64,000 nt of DNA, taken from the NCBI GenBank assembly GCA_034003245.1, contig JAVEYY010000009.1:1-64000 (forward strand). Direction: 5' to 3'. The notes under the pieces were generated by a model. That model ran no database searches. It had not been told where the DNA came from and was given only the letters and a program-made list of their open reading frames with translations. Positions 22,714 through 32,511 of the stretch are shown one piece after another. The DNA is from Perlabentimonas sp034003245. GTDB lineage: Bacteria > Bacteroidota > Bacteroidia > Bacteroidales > Tenuifilaceae. Within the stretch, counting starts at the first letter, position 1. Every line of letters starts with the position of its first letter. The position numbers and the translations under genes are program-made.

Positions 22714-24027
22714 ATGTGGAAAAAACTTCCTCTTTACACGAAAATACTTTTAGGGATGCTTGTTGGTGTTCTGGTTGGTATACTTGCTGTTACCCTTGGT
22801 ATTGGTTGGTTTGTAAACGATTGGGTTAAACCCTTTGGGGTTATCTTTCTAAATCTGCTCAAGCTGGTTGCTATGCCCCTAATTTTCGCATCGTTGGTAA
22901 CAGGCGTTTCGGGTTTATCCAATATAACTAAGTTATCGAGAATTGGTTACAAAACAATATCATACTACTTGATTACTACCGTAATAGCTATAACTATTGG
23001 GCTATTATTGGTTAACCTACTAAAGCCAGGGAAATCGTTTCCCGAGGAGAAGCGAGTTGAACTTCTAACCAAATATTCACATGATATTGAGGGGCGAAAA
23101 GTGGCTCTCGAAAATATTAAATCCGACGGGCCACTTCAGTTTTTAGTCGATATAGTTCCCGAAAATGTTGTAGGGGCGGCATCCAATAATGCCAACATGC
23201 TTCAGGTTATATTTTTCGCCATTCTTTTTGGGCTAGCCATTGTTATCGTTAAAAATCCTAAGGTTAAGATTGTGAAGGATTTTGTGGGCGGATTAAATGA
23301 GATAATTCTTAAGATTATCGATTTTATTATGCAATTCGCCCCTATTGGGGTTATGGCCTTGTTGGCGGGTCTTATTGTTGATTTTTCGGGCGATAATGTT
23401 GCCGACTCCCTACACCTATTTGCAACACTCGGAATGTATGCTCTGGTTGTTATTGCAGGATTGCTATTTGTGGCGCTAGCTATTTATCCTACTTTCCTGC
23501 GATTATTTGCAGGAATTCGGTTTACCGATTTTTACAAAACCATGTTTCCAGTTCACCTGGTTGCCTTTTCAACCAGTTCAAGTGCTGCTACGCTGCCAGT
23601 TACCATGGAGCAGGTTGAAAAAGGGCTGGGCGTTAGCAACGATGTAGCCAGCTTTGTTCTTCCGGTTGGCGTTACCATAAACATGGATGGTACCAGCCTT
23701 TACCAAGCAGTTGCGGCTGTTTTTATTGCCCAGGTGTTTGGTATCGATTTAACCCTAGGTCAACAGCTAACCATAATACTTACAGCAACGCTTGCCTCCA
23801 TTGGATCGGCAGGTGTGCCCGGTGCGGGCATGGTAATGCTAATTATTGTGCTTAATGCTGTTGGGTTGCCCGTTGAGGGACTAGCCCTAATCCTTGCAAT
23901 TGATCGTCCGCTTGACATGTTACGCACTGTTCTTAACGTAACCGGCGATGCCATGATTGCAACCATTGTTGCTAAAACCGAGCGCGAGATTGACTACACG
24001 CCCGGTATGATTGAGGATGCTGAGTAG
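22714..24027 (+). CDS. Dicarboxylate/amino acid:cation symporter (DAACS family)
   Basis: A 437-residue inner-membrane secondary transporter with about eight membrane helices and two re-entrant loops. Signatures: VGILAVTLGIGWFV near the start, the serine-rich loop AFSTSSSAATLPVT, NMDGTSLYQAVAAVFIA and the re-entrant loop IGSAGVPGAGMVMLI. These define the GltP/GltT/DctA family, which imports glutamate, aspartate or C4-dicarboxylates with H+ or Na+. The exact substrate is not clear. A -7 element TATATTTG at 22686-22693 precedes it but without a clear -33. The gene is monocistronic. Confidence 0.93.
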   Translation: MWKKLPLYTKILLGMLVGVLVGILAVTLGIGWFVNDWVKPFGVIFLNLLKLVAMPLIFASLVTGVSGLSNITKLSRIGYKTISYYLITTVIAITIGLLLVNLLKPGKSFPEEKRVELLTKYSHDIEGRKVALENIKSDGPLQFLVDIVPENVVGAASNNANMLQVIFFAILFGLAIVIVKNPKVKIVKDFVGGLNEIILKIIDFIMQFAPIGVMALLAGLIVDFSGDNVADSLHLFATLGMYALVVIAGLLFVALAIYPTFLRLFAGIRFTDFYKTMFPVHLVAFSTSSSAATLPVTMEQVEKGLGVSNDVASFVLPVGVTINMDGTSLYQAVAAVFIAQVFGIDLTLGQQLTIILTATLASIGSAGVPGAGMVMLIIVLNAVGLPVEGLALILAIDRPLDMLRTVLNVTGDAMIATIVAKTEREIDYTPGMIEDAE

Positions 24028-24054
24028 GATAGTTTCTATTCACAGTCTGTTTCT

Positions 24055-26409
24055 CTACTCGTACTTTAGAACACTTGCCGGATTTGTATTTGATGCCTTT
24101 ATGGAGTGGTAAATTACTGTGCCCATTGCAATTAATATCACAATTAAGCCCGAGCTAATATACAACCAAACAGAATGGCCTGCAGGAGTTATAAAGTTTT
24201 GCAGCCATTTGGTGATTAGCCACCACGAAATTGGGTATGCAAATAGTAATGATAATATTACCAATTTGGCAAATTGCCAAACAAGAAGATTTACAACCCC
24301 TGTACTAGTTGATCCAAGCACTTTTCTGATCCCAACCTCACGAGTACGTTTACCAATATCGAATGTGGCTAGGCCAAATAAACCTATGAGGGCAATAAAA
24401 ATGGCTACTATCGAAAACCCTTGAAAAAGTTTTTTTAGGCGAACATCTTCGGCGTATAGCTTTGCAAGATCATCGTTAAGAACGCTATAGGTTAATGGAG
24501 TATAAGGCGAGTATTTATCCCATAGTTCATTCACACACTGAATAGCCTCTTGCACTTTACCGGGTATGTAGTTAACTGTAATGAAGTTTGGGAAAACAAT
24601 GTTAACTACCATAAGTGGGTCGATAGGCTTGTGGAGTGATTCGTAGTGAAAATTATTAACAACACCTACAACTCTAAGTCTCATATTTTTAGCAAAATTA
24701 AACTCAATGCCTACTGGGTTGGAAAGGTTATAAACTTCCACTGCCCGCTGATTTAGAACAACTTCATAGAGTGAGTCGTTGGGTTTTCGATTTCTGAAGG
24801 TTCTTCCCTCAATTATTTTTGCATCCAGGGTGGAGAAGTAGTTCGAATCCGCAAGTTGAACCCTATACTGCATATTTTGCCCTTCGTAATCGAGACCCCA
24901 TCCTTCAACTATGTTCCCAAGCGATGACCCGTGTAATGTAGCATTTAGAATATTTGGGTTTGCCCATAGATCGTTTATAAATGCCTCACGATTTTTGAGC
25001 AACTCTTGCGAGGTTTCTATTAGTAGCCTGTTGTCGGTTTCAATGCCAAGATCCTTATTTATAAGATAGTTGACTTGATTGTTGACGTGCAACGTGAAAA
25101 TGATTAGTATCGAGGCGGCTGCAAATTGAGTGAGGATTAGCACCTTTCTTAATCCGCCACCTCTTTGAACCCCTGTTTTTTCGCCCGAAAGAATTTTTTT
25201 TGGCGAAAAGGAACTAATGTAAAAAGCCGGGTAGCTGCCAGCGAGGATTCCCAAAAGTAGTGGGCCTAAAAGAATAATAGTTAAGTTTATTCTATCAAAT
25301 ATGGAGAAGACGAGATCAATATTTACCAGGGAGGAGAAGATATGGATACCCTGTTCAACAATAATAACGGCTATAAATATTGATAGGTATGCTGTGATTA
25401 TGCTTTCGGTTAGGTGTTGCCAAACCAACGATGACTTTGCCGCTCCAAGGGTTTTTCTTATTCCAATTTCCTTGGTTCTATAGGTTGCTTGCGCGGTACT
25501 TAGGTTAGTGAAGTTTATAATTGCCAAAAGGAGAATTATTATTGATACACCAATGGCAATGGTAATATTTGAGCGACTCCCATGCCTAAAACCATCGTGG
25601 TTTAAATAGTTGTTAAAGTATATATCAGTTAGTGGGGTTAGGATAAAATTTGGGGTTTGGTTGTTGGGAAGCTGCAGGTTTCTTGAAATAAACGCGCCCA
25701 ACTCTTGATTAATATTTTCGCTAAGCTGCGCAATATTTGTTTTTGGGTTTAAAACAATGAATGTGCTGTAGTTCCAGCGTTGAAAATCCTCAAGTATTAA
25801 CGGATCATTTTGAAGTGTTTTGTAAAAGTCGAACGAAATAATTGCCTCGGCCTGTATGCTCGAGTTTGCCGGAAAATCTTCCATAACCCCTGTTACCTGC
25901 ATGGTAAACTGATTTTCATAAATTATCGCTTTACCAACTGGGTTTTCAGAGCCAAACATTCTACTTGCAGCCGATTTAGATAGAACTATTGCGTCGGGCG
26001 AGGAGAGTACTTGGGGGAAATTTCCTTTTTCGAGAGGAAATGTAAATCCGGTGAAGAATGATGAGTCGGCTAACCATACACCCTCGAGTTTGATGGTCTT
26101 TTCTTGAAAACGTATTAAGTTGGCCGTATAATGCGCTTCGCCCATTCTAATGAAAGATTCTACCTCAGGGTACTTCTCGTAAACAAATGGTCCTATTGGC
26201 CCTGCCATGTTGTGCACCTGCTCCCGTTCGAGTCGGAAAATTCGCTGATGGTTCTCGTGGAATTTGTCGGTTCCTGCTATCAGTCTAACGTATAGTGTAA
26301 TCAGGATAAATACGGCCATACTACCTGCAAGCCCAAGAATATTAATGGCCGAAAAGACTTTATGCCTTTTCAGATTCCGAAGTGCTGCTATAATATAATT
26401 TTTGAACAT
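24055..26409 (-). CDS. ABC transporter permease, MacB_PCD/FtsX type (paralogue 2)
   Basis: A 784-residue membrane protein. It opens MFKNYIIAALRNLKRHKVFS and an N-terminal helix (INILGLAGSMAVFILITLYV), then a periplasmic MacB_PCD-like domain, an FtsX core (TIAIGVSIIILLLAIINFTNL, TKEIGIRKTLGA), a second periplasmic domain and a second FtsX core (REVGIRKVLGSTSTGVV), ending NPASVLKYE. This is the large duplicated permease typical of Bacteroidota. Relatives export peptides or act as mechanotransmission complexes. No ATPase gene is present here, so the partner must be elsewhere. It is tandem with a paralogue upstream. Confidence 0.9.
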   Translation of the reverse strand: MFKNYIIAALRNLKRHKVFSAINILGLAGSMAVFILITLYVRLIAGTDKFHENHQRIFRLEREQVHNMAGPIGPFVYEKYPEVESFIRMGEAHYTANLIRFQEKTIKLEGVWLADSSFFTGFTFPLEKGNFPQVLSSPDAIVLSKSAASRMFGSENPVGKAIIYENQFTMQVTGVMEDFPANSSIQAEAIISFDFYKTLQNDPLILEDFQRWNYSTFIVLNPKTNIAQLSENINQELGAFISRNLQLPNNQTPNFILTPLTDIYFNNYLNHDGFRHGSRSNITIAIGVSIIILLLAIINFTNLSTAQATYRTKEIGIRKTLGAAKSSLVWQHLTESIITAYLSIFIAVIIVEQGIHIFSSLVNIDLVFSIFDRINLTIILLGPLLLGILAGSYPAFYISSFSPKKILSGEKTGVQRGGGLRKVLILTQFAAASILIIFTLHVNNQVNYLINKDLGIETDNRLLIETSQELLKNREAFINDLWANPNILNATLHGSSLGNIVEGWGLDYEGQNMQYRVQLADSNYFSTLDAKIIEGRTFRNRKPNDSLYEVVLNQRAVEVYNLSNPVGIEFNFAKNMRLRVVGVVNNFHYESLHKPIDPLMVVNIVFPNFITVNYIPGKVQEAIQCVNELWDKYSPYTPLTYSVLNDDLAKLYAEDVRLKKLFQGFSIVAIFIALIGLFGLATFDIGKRTREVGIRKVLGSTSTGVVNLLVWQFAKLVILSLLFAYPISWWLITKWLQNFITPAGHSVWLYISSGLIVILIAMGTVIYHSIKASNTNPASVLKYE

Positions 26410-26518
26410 ATTTTATTGTATGTTTGGTATTTAACATTTGCTTTTGTGTTAATTCCCACTCACATCTTCTTTCGTCATTCACCAAAAAGCTGTGGATTAC
26501 TAGGCAGGTGTTTTTCAT

Positions 26519-26551
26519 CTTGCCTCGTTACGCTCCGCATCCCGAGGCAAG
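26519..26551. repeat. Hairpin adjacent to tandem repeat
   Basis: Perfect 9-bp inverted repeat CTTGCCTCG (26519-26527) / CGAGGCAAG (26543-26551), loop of 15 bases. It abuts the tandem array to its right, so the two may be one repetitive unit. It may also serve as a terminator for the permease gene ending at 26616, though no T-run is seen. Confidence 0.55.
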
Positions 26552-26552
26552 C

Positions 26553-26615
26553 GTCTTCCAACTTCTGTCTTCCAACTTCTGTCTTCCGTCTTCCACCTTC
26601 CGTCTTCCACCTTCC
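26553..26615. repeat. 14-bp tandem repeat array, CTTCC-rich
   Basis: Two copies of GTCTTCCAACTTCT (26553-26580), one 7-base half unit GTCTTCC (26581-26587), and two copies of GTCTTCCACCTTCC (26588-26615). The array ends exactly at the stop codon of the permease gene at 26616. The 7-base half unit shows that the 14-mer is itself a doubled heptad-like motif. Confidence 0.85.
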
Positions 26616-29030
26616 CTACTCATATCTTAAAGCCTTCACGGGATTATTATTCGCTGCTCGATATACCTGCCAGGCTATTGTAGCTAAGGCAATTAAGTAG
26701 GTTATTGCGGCTGAGGCGGCAAAAACCCACGGCTTTATCTCGATTCTGTAGGCAAAATCGCTTAACCAGCCATTAGCAACGAACCACCCAATGGGTAGTG
26801 CTATAATATTTGCCAAGAGCACCCATTTGGTAGTATCGCTTAACAGCAATTGCGACAGATTAGATACTGATGCACCTAATATCTTTCTAACACCCAATTC
26901 CTTTGTTCTGCGCGAGATAGCATAGGCTGATAAGGCGTAAAGACCAACCATTGAAAGGATAATTGCCAGAATTGATGCCGAAAGGATTAGCTTAAAGGAT
27001 CGGTTCTCGTCTTTGTATTGCCTTGCAAGATAATCGTCGAGAAATGTGAATGACGATTGGTAGTTCGGTTCGTATTTCTTGATTGTTTCCTCAATTTGGC
27101 TAAGGGTTTCGTTTCTGTTATGGCTATTAATCCTTATGGTAAGGTTGGTTACTCTTTTGTTGTAGCGACTAATAATAAGAGGTTCAATATTTTCGCGAAG
27201 CGAAGCGAAATGATAGTCGCTCACAACTCCTATTATTGTTCCGGGTCGTCGCCACATTACAACTCTTTGTCCTATTGGATTTTCAACTCCCAGCATACGA
27301 GCAGCCGATTGATTTATTATATACGAATCGTCGTCGGCAGAAGAGTTGGGATTGAAATTTCTACCCTCTACAATCTTCATGTTCAGGGTTTCTAGGTAAT
27401 AATCCTGAACTCTATTTTCCTTTATGGAGAAGGCAGAAGATGGATCGCTCCCTTCGGTGTATAGATTCATTCCGGCCAGCGTGCTGCCAGGTAGGTGTTG
27501 TGCCCCAGAAAGTTGAATTACATTCGGGTTCGAGAGGATTTCGTCTCGAATTGTATGGTAGGAATTTGAGAGTTTTTCGGTGATTCCGAAAAAGACCACA
27601 ACATTTTCCTTGTCAAATCCAAGATCCTTGCTATTCATAAATCGAACCTGCAGGTTAATGACAATTAGTCCAAAAATTAGTAATGCCGCCATGCCAAACT
27701 GAAACACAACAAGAATCGACTTTAGGATTGGACTGCTTTTCCCGTTATCGGAAATACTCCTCAGAATAGAAATTGGTTTAAAACTAGAGATGTAAATGGC
27801 AGGATATGCACCACCTATGGCTCCAACCACTATGGCAAATAGGATAATTATGGCAAAGAAGAATTGGTTTTCCCAGTATTCAATCACGAGTGAAGTTCCA
27901 AGAAGGTTGTTAAACGGGGTAATAAGAAGTTCTGTTAGCGCAAACGACATCATGAGCGCAAGCATGGATGCCATTATCGACTCTCCAATAAATTGAATAA
28001 TTAGATGTCTACGACTCGAGCCTACGGCTTTGCGTACACCAACCTCTCGTTTGCGGGTATCGGCGCGCGCGGTTGTAAGATTCACAAAGTTAATTGATGC
28101 GATACCCAGCACCAAGATGGCAATTATTCCAAGCGTGTAAACGAATACTTTACTGCTGGTAATGGCCTCGTCGTATGGATATTTTGCATTGAGATGGATT
28201 TTGTGGAGGGGCATCAGTCGGGTTTGCGTGTTTGCGCTTTCCCGTCCAAAAGACCCAAATGCCTGCTCTATGGTATTGGCGTTAACCGCTCCAATTTTTT
28301 CGCTAACCTCCGGTGTAATAGGGTTGTAAAGTTTAACAAATGTTTTAAAGTCGAGCCCCTGACTGGCGATAAAGTTTCTCGGTACCGAGTTGAATGAGGT
28401 TATAACATCAAATGTTAGATGAGAGTTTTTAGGGATATCGGCTAATACAGCCGCTACGGTGAATGGCTGCTGTATCCTGATGAAAGATGAAGTTAGGGTG
28501 TCGAAATCAACCGTACCAAATGTTACGGATTGTCCTATGGGATTCTCATCGCCAAACCAAATATTTGCAATCTTTTCGGTAATCACAATGCTACCCGGTT
28601 CGGCTATTGGATTTACTTTTTTACCCATCTTCATTGGAAATGAGAATATGCTGAAGAAGGACGTATCGGTGTAGATAATTGATGATGTTTTGTGAAGTTG
28701 GCCGCTAACATTAACGGTTCCCGTACTCATGTAAAATATCCGGGACATTGCTTCAACCTCGGTTATCTCCTCGAGTATATTTTCTCCTACATCGAGCAAT
28801 GTGGCGGCTAGTTTTTGTTCCTCTAGCCCTTCGCGCGAAAAGTGATTATGAAGTCGGTAAACCCGATGGTAGTCGTTGTGGAACTTATCGAAGCTAAGTT
28901 CAAACTTTACATATATTGTTAGCAGAAGGGCAACACACATTCCAATGGCCAATCCACCAATGTTTACGATGCTGTACCACTTGTCGCGATACATTGCCCT
29001 TAGGGCAGTTTTTAAGTAGTTCCTAAGCAT
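26616..29030 (-). CDS. ABC transporter permease, MacB_PCD/FtsX type (paralogue 1)
   Basis: An 804-residue permease with the same plan as its downstream neighbour: N-terminal cytoplasmic basic segment and helix (VNIGGLAIGMCVALLLTIYV), MacB_PCD domain, FtsX core (KREVGVRKAVGSSRRHLI), second periplasmic domain, and second FtsX core (TKELGVRKILGASVSNLSQ), ending NPVKALRYE. The two genes are paralogues by layout but diverged in sequence. The 206-base gap to the next gene holds a hairpin and tandem repeats, so co-transcription is uncertain. Substrate unknown; no ATPase, membrane-fusion protein or regulator lies alongside. Confidence 0.9.
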   Translation of the reverse strand: MLRNYLKTALRAMYRDKWYSIVNIGGLAIGMCVALLLTIYVKFELSFDKFHNDYHRVYRLHNHFSREGLEEQKLAATLLDVGENILEEITEVEAMSRIFYMSTGTVNVSGQLHKTSSIIYTDTSFFSIFSFPMKMGKKVNPIAEPGSIVITEKIANIWFGDENPIGQSVTFGTVDFDTLTSSFIRIQQPFTVAAVLADIPKNSHLTFDVITSFNSVPRNFIASQGLDFKTFVKLYNPITPEVSEKIGAVNANTIEQAFGSFGRESANTQTRLMPLHKIHLNAKYPYDEAITSSKVFVYTLGIIAILVLGIASINFVNLTTARADTRKREVGVRKAVGSSRRHLIIQFIGESIMASMLALMMSFALTELLITPFNNLLGTSLVIEYWENQFFFAIIILFAIVVGAIGGAYPAIYISSFKPISILRSISDNGKSSPILKSILVVFQFGMAALLIFGLIVINLQVRFMNSKDLGFDKENVVVFFGITEKLSNSYHTIRDEILSNPNVIQLSGAQHLPGSTLAGMNLYTEGSDPSSAFSIKENRVQDYYLETLNMKIVEGRNFNPNSSADDDSYIINQSAARMLGVENPIGQRVVMWRRPGTIIGVVSDYHFASLRENIEPLIISRYNKRVTNLTIRINSHNRNETLSQIEETIKKYEPNYQSSFTFLDDYLARQYKDENRSFKLILSASILAIILSMVGLYALSAYAISRRTKELGVRKILGASVSNLSQLLLSDTTKWVLLANIIALPIGWFVANGWLSDFAYRIEIKPWVFAASAAITYLIALATIAWQVYRAANNNPVKALRYE

Positions 29031-29226
29031 GTTGTAGTATTTACCTCAGGAAGACCAAATGCAGTGCCAAGTGGACTAGGCGATGGATTATCAGTAGGAT
29101 ATGAGGATTTATTAAAAATGATTACAAATCAAAATTGTTTCAAATTGATACAACTCAGTTCGATTGCGAACAATATGGTTTACATAGTCTCAGTATTTAT
29201 TAAACCTCAGGTTTTCTATTAAATGT

Positions 29227-31170
29227 CTAAATCCCCGTGATTCGGATTTCGGTTCTTCTATTCTCTGCGCGACCATCCTCGGTGGTGTTATCGCCAATGG
29301 GTTTCGCTAATCCATAACCTTTCCAGGTAATTCTAGATTGGGCTATACCTCTATCAAACAGAAATTGGGCAACCGAGCGCGCCCTGTTCTCCGATAGTGT
29401 TAGGTTGTAGCTGGCGCTACCCACATTGTCGGTATGGCCACCCACCTCAATTTTTACCGATGGATTAAGATTGAGTAGTTCAAATATCTTTTTCAACTCG
29501 GCAATCGACTCATCTTTTAGTAGGTAGGAGTCGGTTTCGAAGAAGATATTTCTCATCACCATAGTGCCGCCAATGCGTATGGGGTTTAGCTCTATATCCT
29601 TGCGAAATGGTTTATCGGCGCTATGGATGCCCAAAAGGTCGAAGTGCTCCGAATGGAAAAGGTATCCTGGTGAGGAGGCAAAGAATGCGTAGCTTCGATT
29701 TGTGGGAATGGTTAGGAAAAATGTGCCATCGGTCCTTGCTTGCGACTCTGCAATGGCTTTTTCGGATGATAAATCGATCATACTAAAGTTGGCCTTAAGA
29801 GGCCAGCCGCTACGGGCATCGGTAATTTTCCCACTTATATACGATGTGGGTGTTGGCTGTATCTCCTTGGGGATATAAAATTTAAAAATATCGCGACCCA
29901 TCTCGGGATCGATATCTGATGAGTAGTAGGCCATCGTTCCCATGGCATTCACAATAAGCCCGTCCTCATCGTTATGAGTGTTGATTGGGTAGCCTAGGTT
30001 TTTGGGGCTGCTCCAGGTGGAGTCGTTTACCTGTTTCGACATGTAAATGTCGAGCCCACCCATTCCCACCCTCCCGTTGGATGAGAAGTAAAGGGTTTGG
30101 TTATCGAAATGGATAAAGGGCGACTGCTCATTGTACTTGGTGTTAATGCTGTCGCCCAAGTTTTCGGGTTTGCTCCACTTGTTCCCTTCCAATTTTTGCG
30201 ATCGCCAAATATCGAAATGGCCTAAACCTTCAGGTCTGTTGCTAACAAAGTAAAGGGTTTTACCATCGGGCGAAATGGAGGGTTGTTTTTCGCTGGTATA
30301 GGGTAGGTTTACTGGTTCTGGAAGCGTTTGTGGATTACCCCAATTTCCCTCCTCATCGCGGCGACTAACGTATAAGTTGCATACTCCCCGGCAAATGGTG
30401 TAGTACATGGTTTTGCCATCGGCAGTTAGCGACTGTGCCCCCTCGTTGAATTGGGGAGTATTGATTGGTGGGCCAACACTTGAAACGGGAATCCATTCGT
30501 TATGCTCGTTTCGATGGGTAATGTAAAAATCCTCCTGATGGCGTCCCGTGGGCTCTCCCGTTGGGGTAAGCATTGGCTTCCGAACTGTAATAACCAGCGT
30601 ATTCTCGCTGGCCGATAGGCTTGGCCAGTACTCATCGAGAGGAGTATTTATAGATGGTCCAAGGTTAATGGGCTCAAAGGGGACGGGTTTTGCTTGAGCC
30701 TGCAGGGCAAAGTGACAGTTTTTAAGGTAAAGAGCAGCTTGTTCGCGCATCTCCTTATTGGTGCGATTGTATCCTAAGAACTTTTCCAAATGTGGTATAG
30801 CCTCACTATAGTTGCCCGTTTTAAGAAGCATATCTCCCAGGCTAAAGTAGATGTTTGGGAAAAAGTTTGGGTTGATTGCAATTGCCCTTTCGGCGGCCTC
30901 AATGGCCTTATCGTAATACTTTGTGGTTTGGTATACCTGCGAGAGAAAAAGATGGGCTTCAATAAAATTTTTGTCAATTTTAAGAGCATTCATTAGCTCC
31001 TTTTCAGCCATATCAAAATCGTATCTATCGTAAGCCCGCAGGGCAAGCTCGTAACGCTTAACAGCTCGTTTCTTTTTGGTGGTGTACCCTTTCTCTTGGG
31101 CAATAACTGTAACGGATAAAATCAATATTAATAATATGAATATTAATGTTTTGTAAACTTTACTTGTCAT
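29227..31170 (-). CDS. OmpA-family protein with TPR and PD40 propeller, PorE-like
   Basis: A 647-residue envelope protein. The ATG at 31170 is chosen; two codons upstream is a TTG. Signal peptide to about residue 25 (SVTVIAQ). Then TPR-like helices (about 35-155, AELAL-type repeats), a PD40/WD40-like beta-propeller (about 170-440, with repeated SPDGKTLYFVSNRP-type blades), a carboxypeptidase-regulatory-like domain (about 445-530), and an OmpA C-terminal peptidoglycan-binding domain (VGGHTDNVGSASYN, SENRARSVAQFL). This order equals that described for PorE of Porphyromonas, a T9SS component, and two T9SS cargoes are encoded nearby. Paralogues with the same architecture exist, so the assignment is tentative. 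Confidence 0.85.
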   Translation of the reverse strand: MTSKVYKTLIFILLILILSVTVIAQEKGYTTKKKRAVKRYELALRAYDRYDFDMAEKELMNALKIDKNFIEAHLFLSQVYQTTKYYDKAIEAAERAIAINPNFFPNIYFSLGDMLLKTGNYSEAIPHLEKFLGYNRTNKEMREQAALYLKNCHFALQAQAKPVPFEPINLGPSINTPLDEYWPSLSASENTLVITVRKPMLTPTGEPTGRHQEDFYITHRNEHNEWIPVSSVGPPINTPQFNEGAQSLTADGKTMYYTICRGVCNLYVSRRDEEGNWGNPQTLPEPVNLPYTSEKQPSISPDGKTLYFVSNRPEGLGHFDIWRSQKLEGNKWSKPENLGDSINTKYNEQSPFIHFDNQTLYFSSNGRVGMGGLDIYMSKQVNDSTWSSPKNLGYPINTHNDEDGLIVNAMGTMAYYSSDIDPEMGRDIFKFYIPKEIQPTPTSYISGKITDARSGWPLKANFSMIDLSSEKAIAESQARTDGTFFLTIPTNRSYAFFASSPGYLFHSEHFDLLGIHSADKPFRKDIELNPIRIGGTMVMRNIFFETDSYLLKDESIAELKKIFELLNLNPSVKIEVGGHTDNVGSASYNLTLSENRARSVAQFLFDRGIAQSRITWKGYGLAKPIGDNTTEDGRAENRRTEIRITGI

Positions 31171-31334
31171 ATTCAAATGATTTTTTGGCTATCTAGCAGG
31201 TATGCCTTTAATCCTCAAATTTAACTAAAATGGAGGTATTTTGTCGAAATATCTAGCAGTAAAATTAGCCTTTAATGCCTAGTCTTTTTTTAATATGATA
31301 CTGACACACAGAAAAAAAGTTTTTAGTTTCGTTT

Positions 31335-31365
31335 TTTGCAAATTCCAACTTTACAATTATTTTTG
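31335..31365 (+). promoter_or_regulatory. Promoter of the AraC-type regulator
   Basis: TTTG (31335-31338), 19 bases, TATTTTTG (31358-31365): exact consensus. The ATG is 25 bases downstream, so the leader is very short. Confidence 0.65.
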
Positions 31366-31389
31366 ATTAAAGATCAACAATTATAGAAA

Positions 31390-32511
31390 ATGATTAACGT
31401 CCTGCTGTTAAATCCTGTTTATGTTACCCTCTTTTGGGCTTTGGTTTTGCATCTGCATCGCCAAATTTCGCATCGTCCCAAGATTTTTTTGGGTTGGTTT
31501 ATGATTGTGGCCTCGCAGGTATACCTGTCGCACTTTTTTTACTTTACCCAAAACTACAACGTATACTACTATTTCGATAGTATCTATACTCTAGCATATC
31601 TGCTGGTTTACCCCATGTACCACATCTACGTAAGGCTTCTTACCGTCGATTCTCACTTTTCGCTGAAAAAGCATTTTAAGTTTTTGGTAGTCCCTTTCGT
31701 CATATTCGTTCTAACGCTTGCTGGCTACCTAGTTATGGGTAAAGAAAAGGGGATGGAGTACGTTACAACGGTGCTGGTTGGAGGAGCTAATCCGCAGGGC
31801 ATGTTTAAGTTGATGAAAGTTCTTTTTACCGTGGGGCGTTTAATGTTTCTTGGTCAAACGGTGTTTTACCTGATATTAAGCTTTGTGCTAATAAAACAAA
31901 ACAACATCAAAATTCAGGATTACTACTCGAATACCGATGAGCGAAGGCTGAATTGGCTGCAATTCTTTAATATTAGTTTTGCTTTCACATCCATGTCCAG
32001 TGCCGTTTTAGCCGCACTTGGGCGAAATTTTTTCCTCGAAAACACCTTTTACCTTTTAATCCCATCAATAGTGTTTACGGTAATGCTTTTTGTTATAGGA
32101 TTGTTGGGCAACTATCAGCGGGCAATCTTTACTGAGATAGACAGTAAACTCGATGCCCAAGATGAGGGGAAACCGCCTCTTAGACTCAAATCGAAACTCG
32201 ACGCCCTGTTCGAGAAAGAAAAAGTTTACAAGAACCCCGACTTAAAAATTTGGGATATTAGCTCGATGCTGGGTACAAACCGAACCTACGTGTCGAGGAT
32301 TATTAACAGCGAGTATAATCGCAATTTCTGCTCCCACGTTAACCATTATAGGATTGAGCACGCCAAGTCGCTGGTGATAAGCAATCCAAACCTAACCCAC
32401 GAGCAAATTGCTGAGTTGTCGGGGTTTGGCTCGGTAAACTCTCTTTCTAGGGCCTTTCAGAGTAAGGAAGGGGTAACCCTAGGGCAATTCCGCCGAAAGG
32501 TCGAAGGGTAA
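31390..32511 (+). CDS. Membrane-anchored AraC-family transcriptional regulator
   Basis: A 373-residue protein. The N-terminal 240 residues carry about six to seven membrane helices (for example LLNPVYVTLFWALVLHL, FLVVPFVIFVLTLAGYLVMG, YLLIPSIVFTVMLFVIGLLG). The C-terminal 100 residues are an AraC/XylS DNA-binding domain with two helix-turn-helix units (DISSMLGTNRTYVSRIIN; EQIAELSGFGSVNSLSRAFQ). This arrangement is common in Bacteroidota and suggests a membrane-embedded sensor acting directly on DNA. The gene is divergent from the PorE-like gene and upstream of the aldehyde oxidoreductase gene, either of which may be its target (inference). Confidence 0.9.
   Translation: MINVLLLNPVYVTLFWALVLHLHRQISHRPKIFLGWFMIVASQVYLSHFFYFTQNYNVYYYFDSIYTLAYLLVYPMYHIYVRLLTVDSHFSLKKHFKFLVVPFVIFVLTLAGYLVMGKEKGMEYVTTVLVGGANPQGMFKLMKVLFTVGRLMFLGQTVFYLILSFVLIKQNNIKIQDYYSNTDERRLNWLQFFNISFAFTSMSSAVLAALGRNFFLENTFYLLIPSIVFTVMLFVIGLLGNYQRAIFTEIDSKLDAQDEGKPPLRLKSKLDALFEKEKVYKNPDLKIWDISSMLGTNRTYVSRIINSEYNRNFCSHVNHYRIEHAKSLVISNPNLTHEQIAELSGFGSVNSLSRAFQSKEGVTLGQFRRKVEG

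Noticed and set aside
26553..26615. Possible CRISPR array
   Set aside because: Units are 14 bases, adjacent with no spacers, and no cas gene lies nearby; it is a simple tandem repeat.
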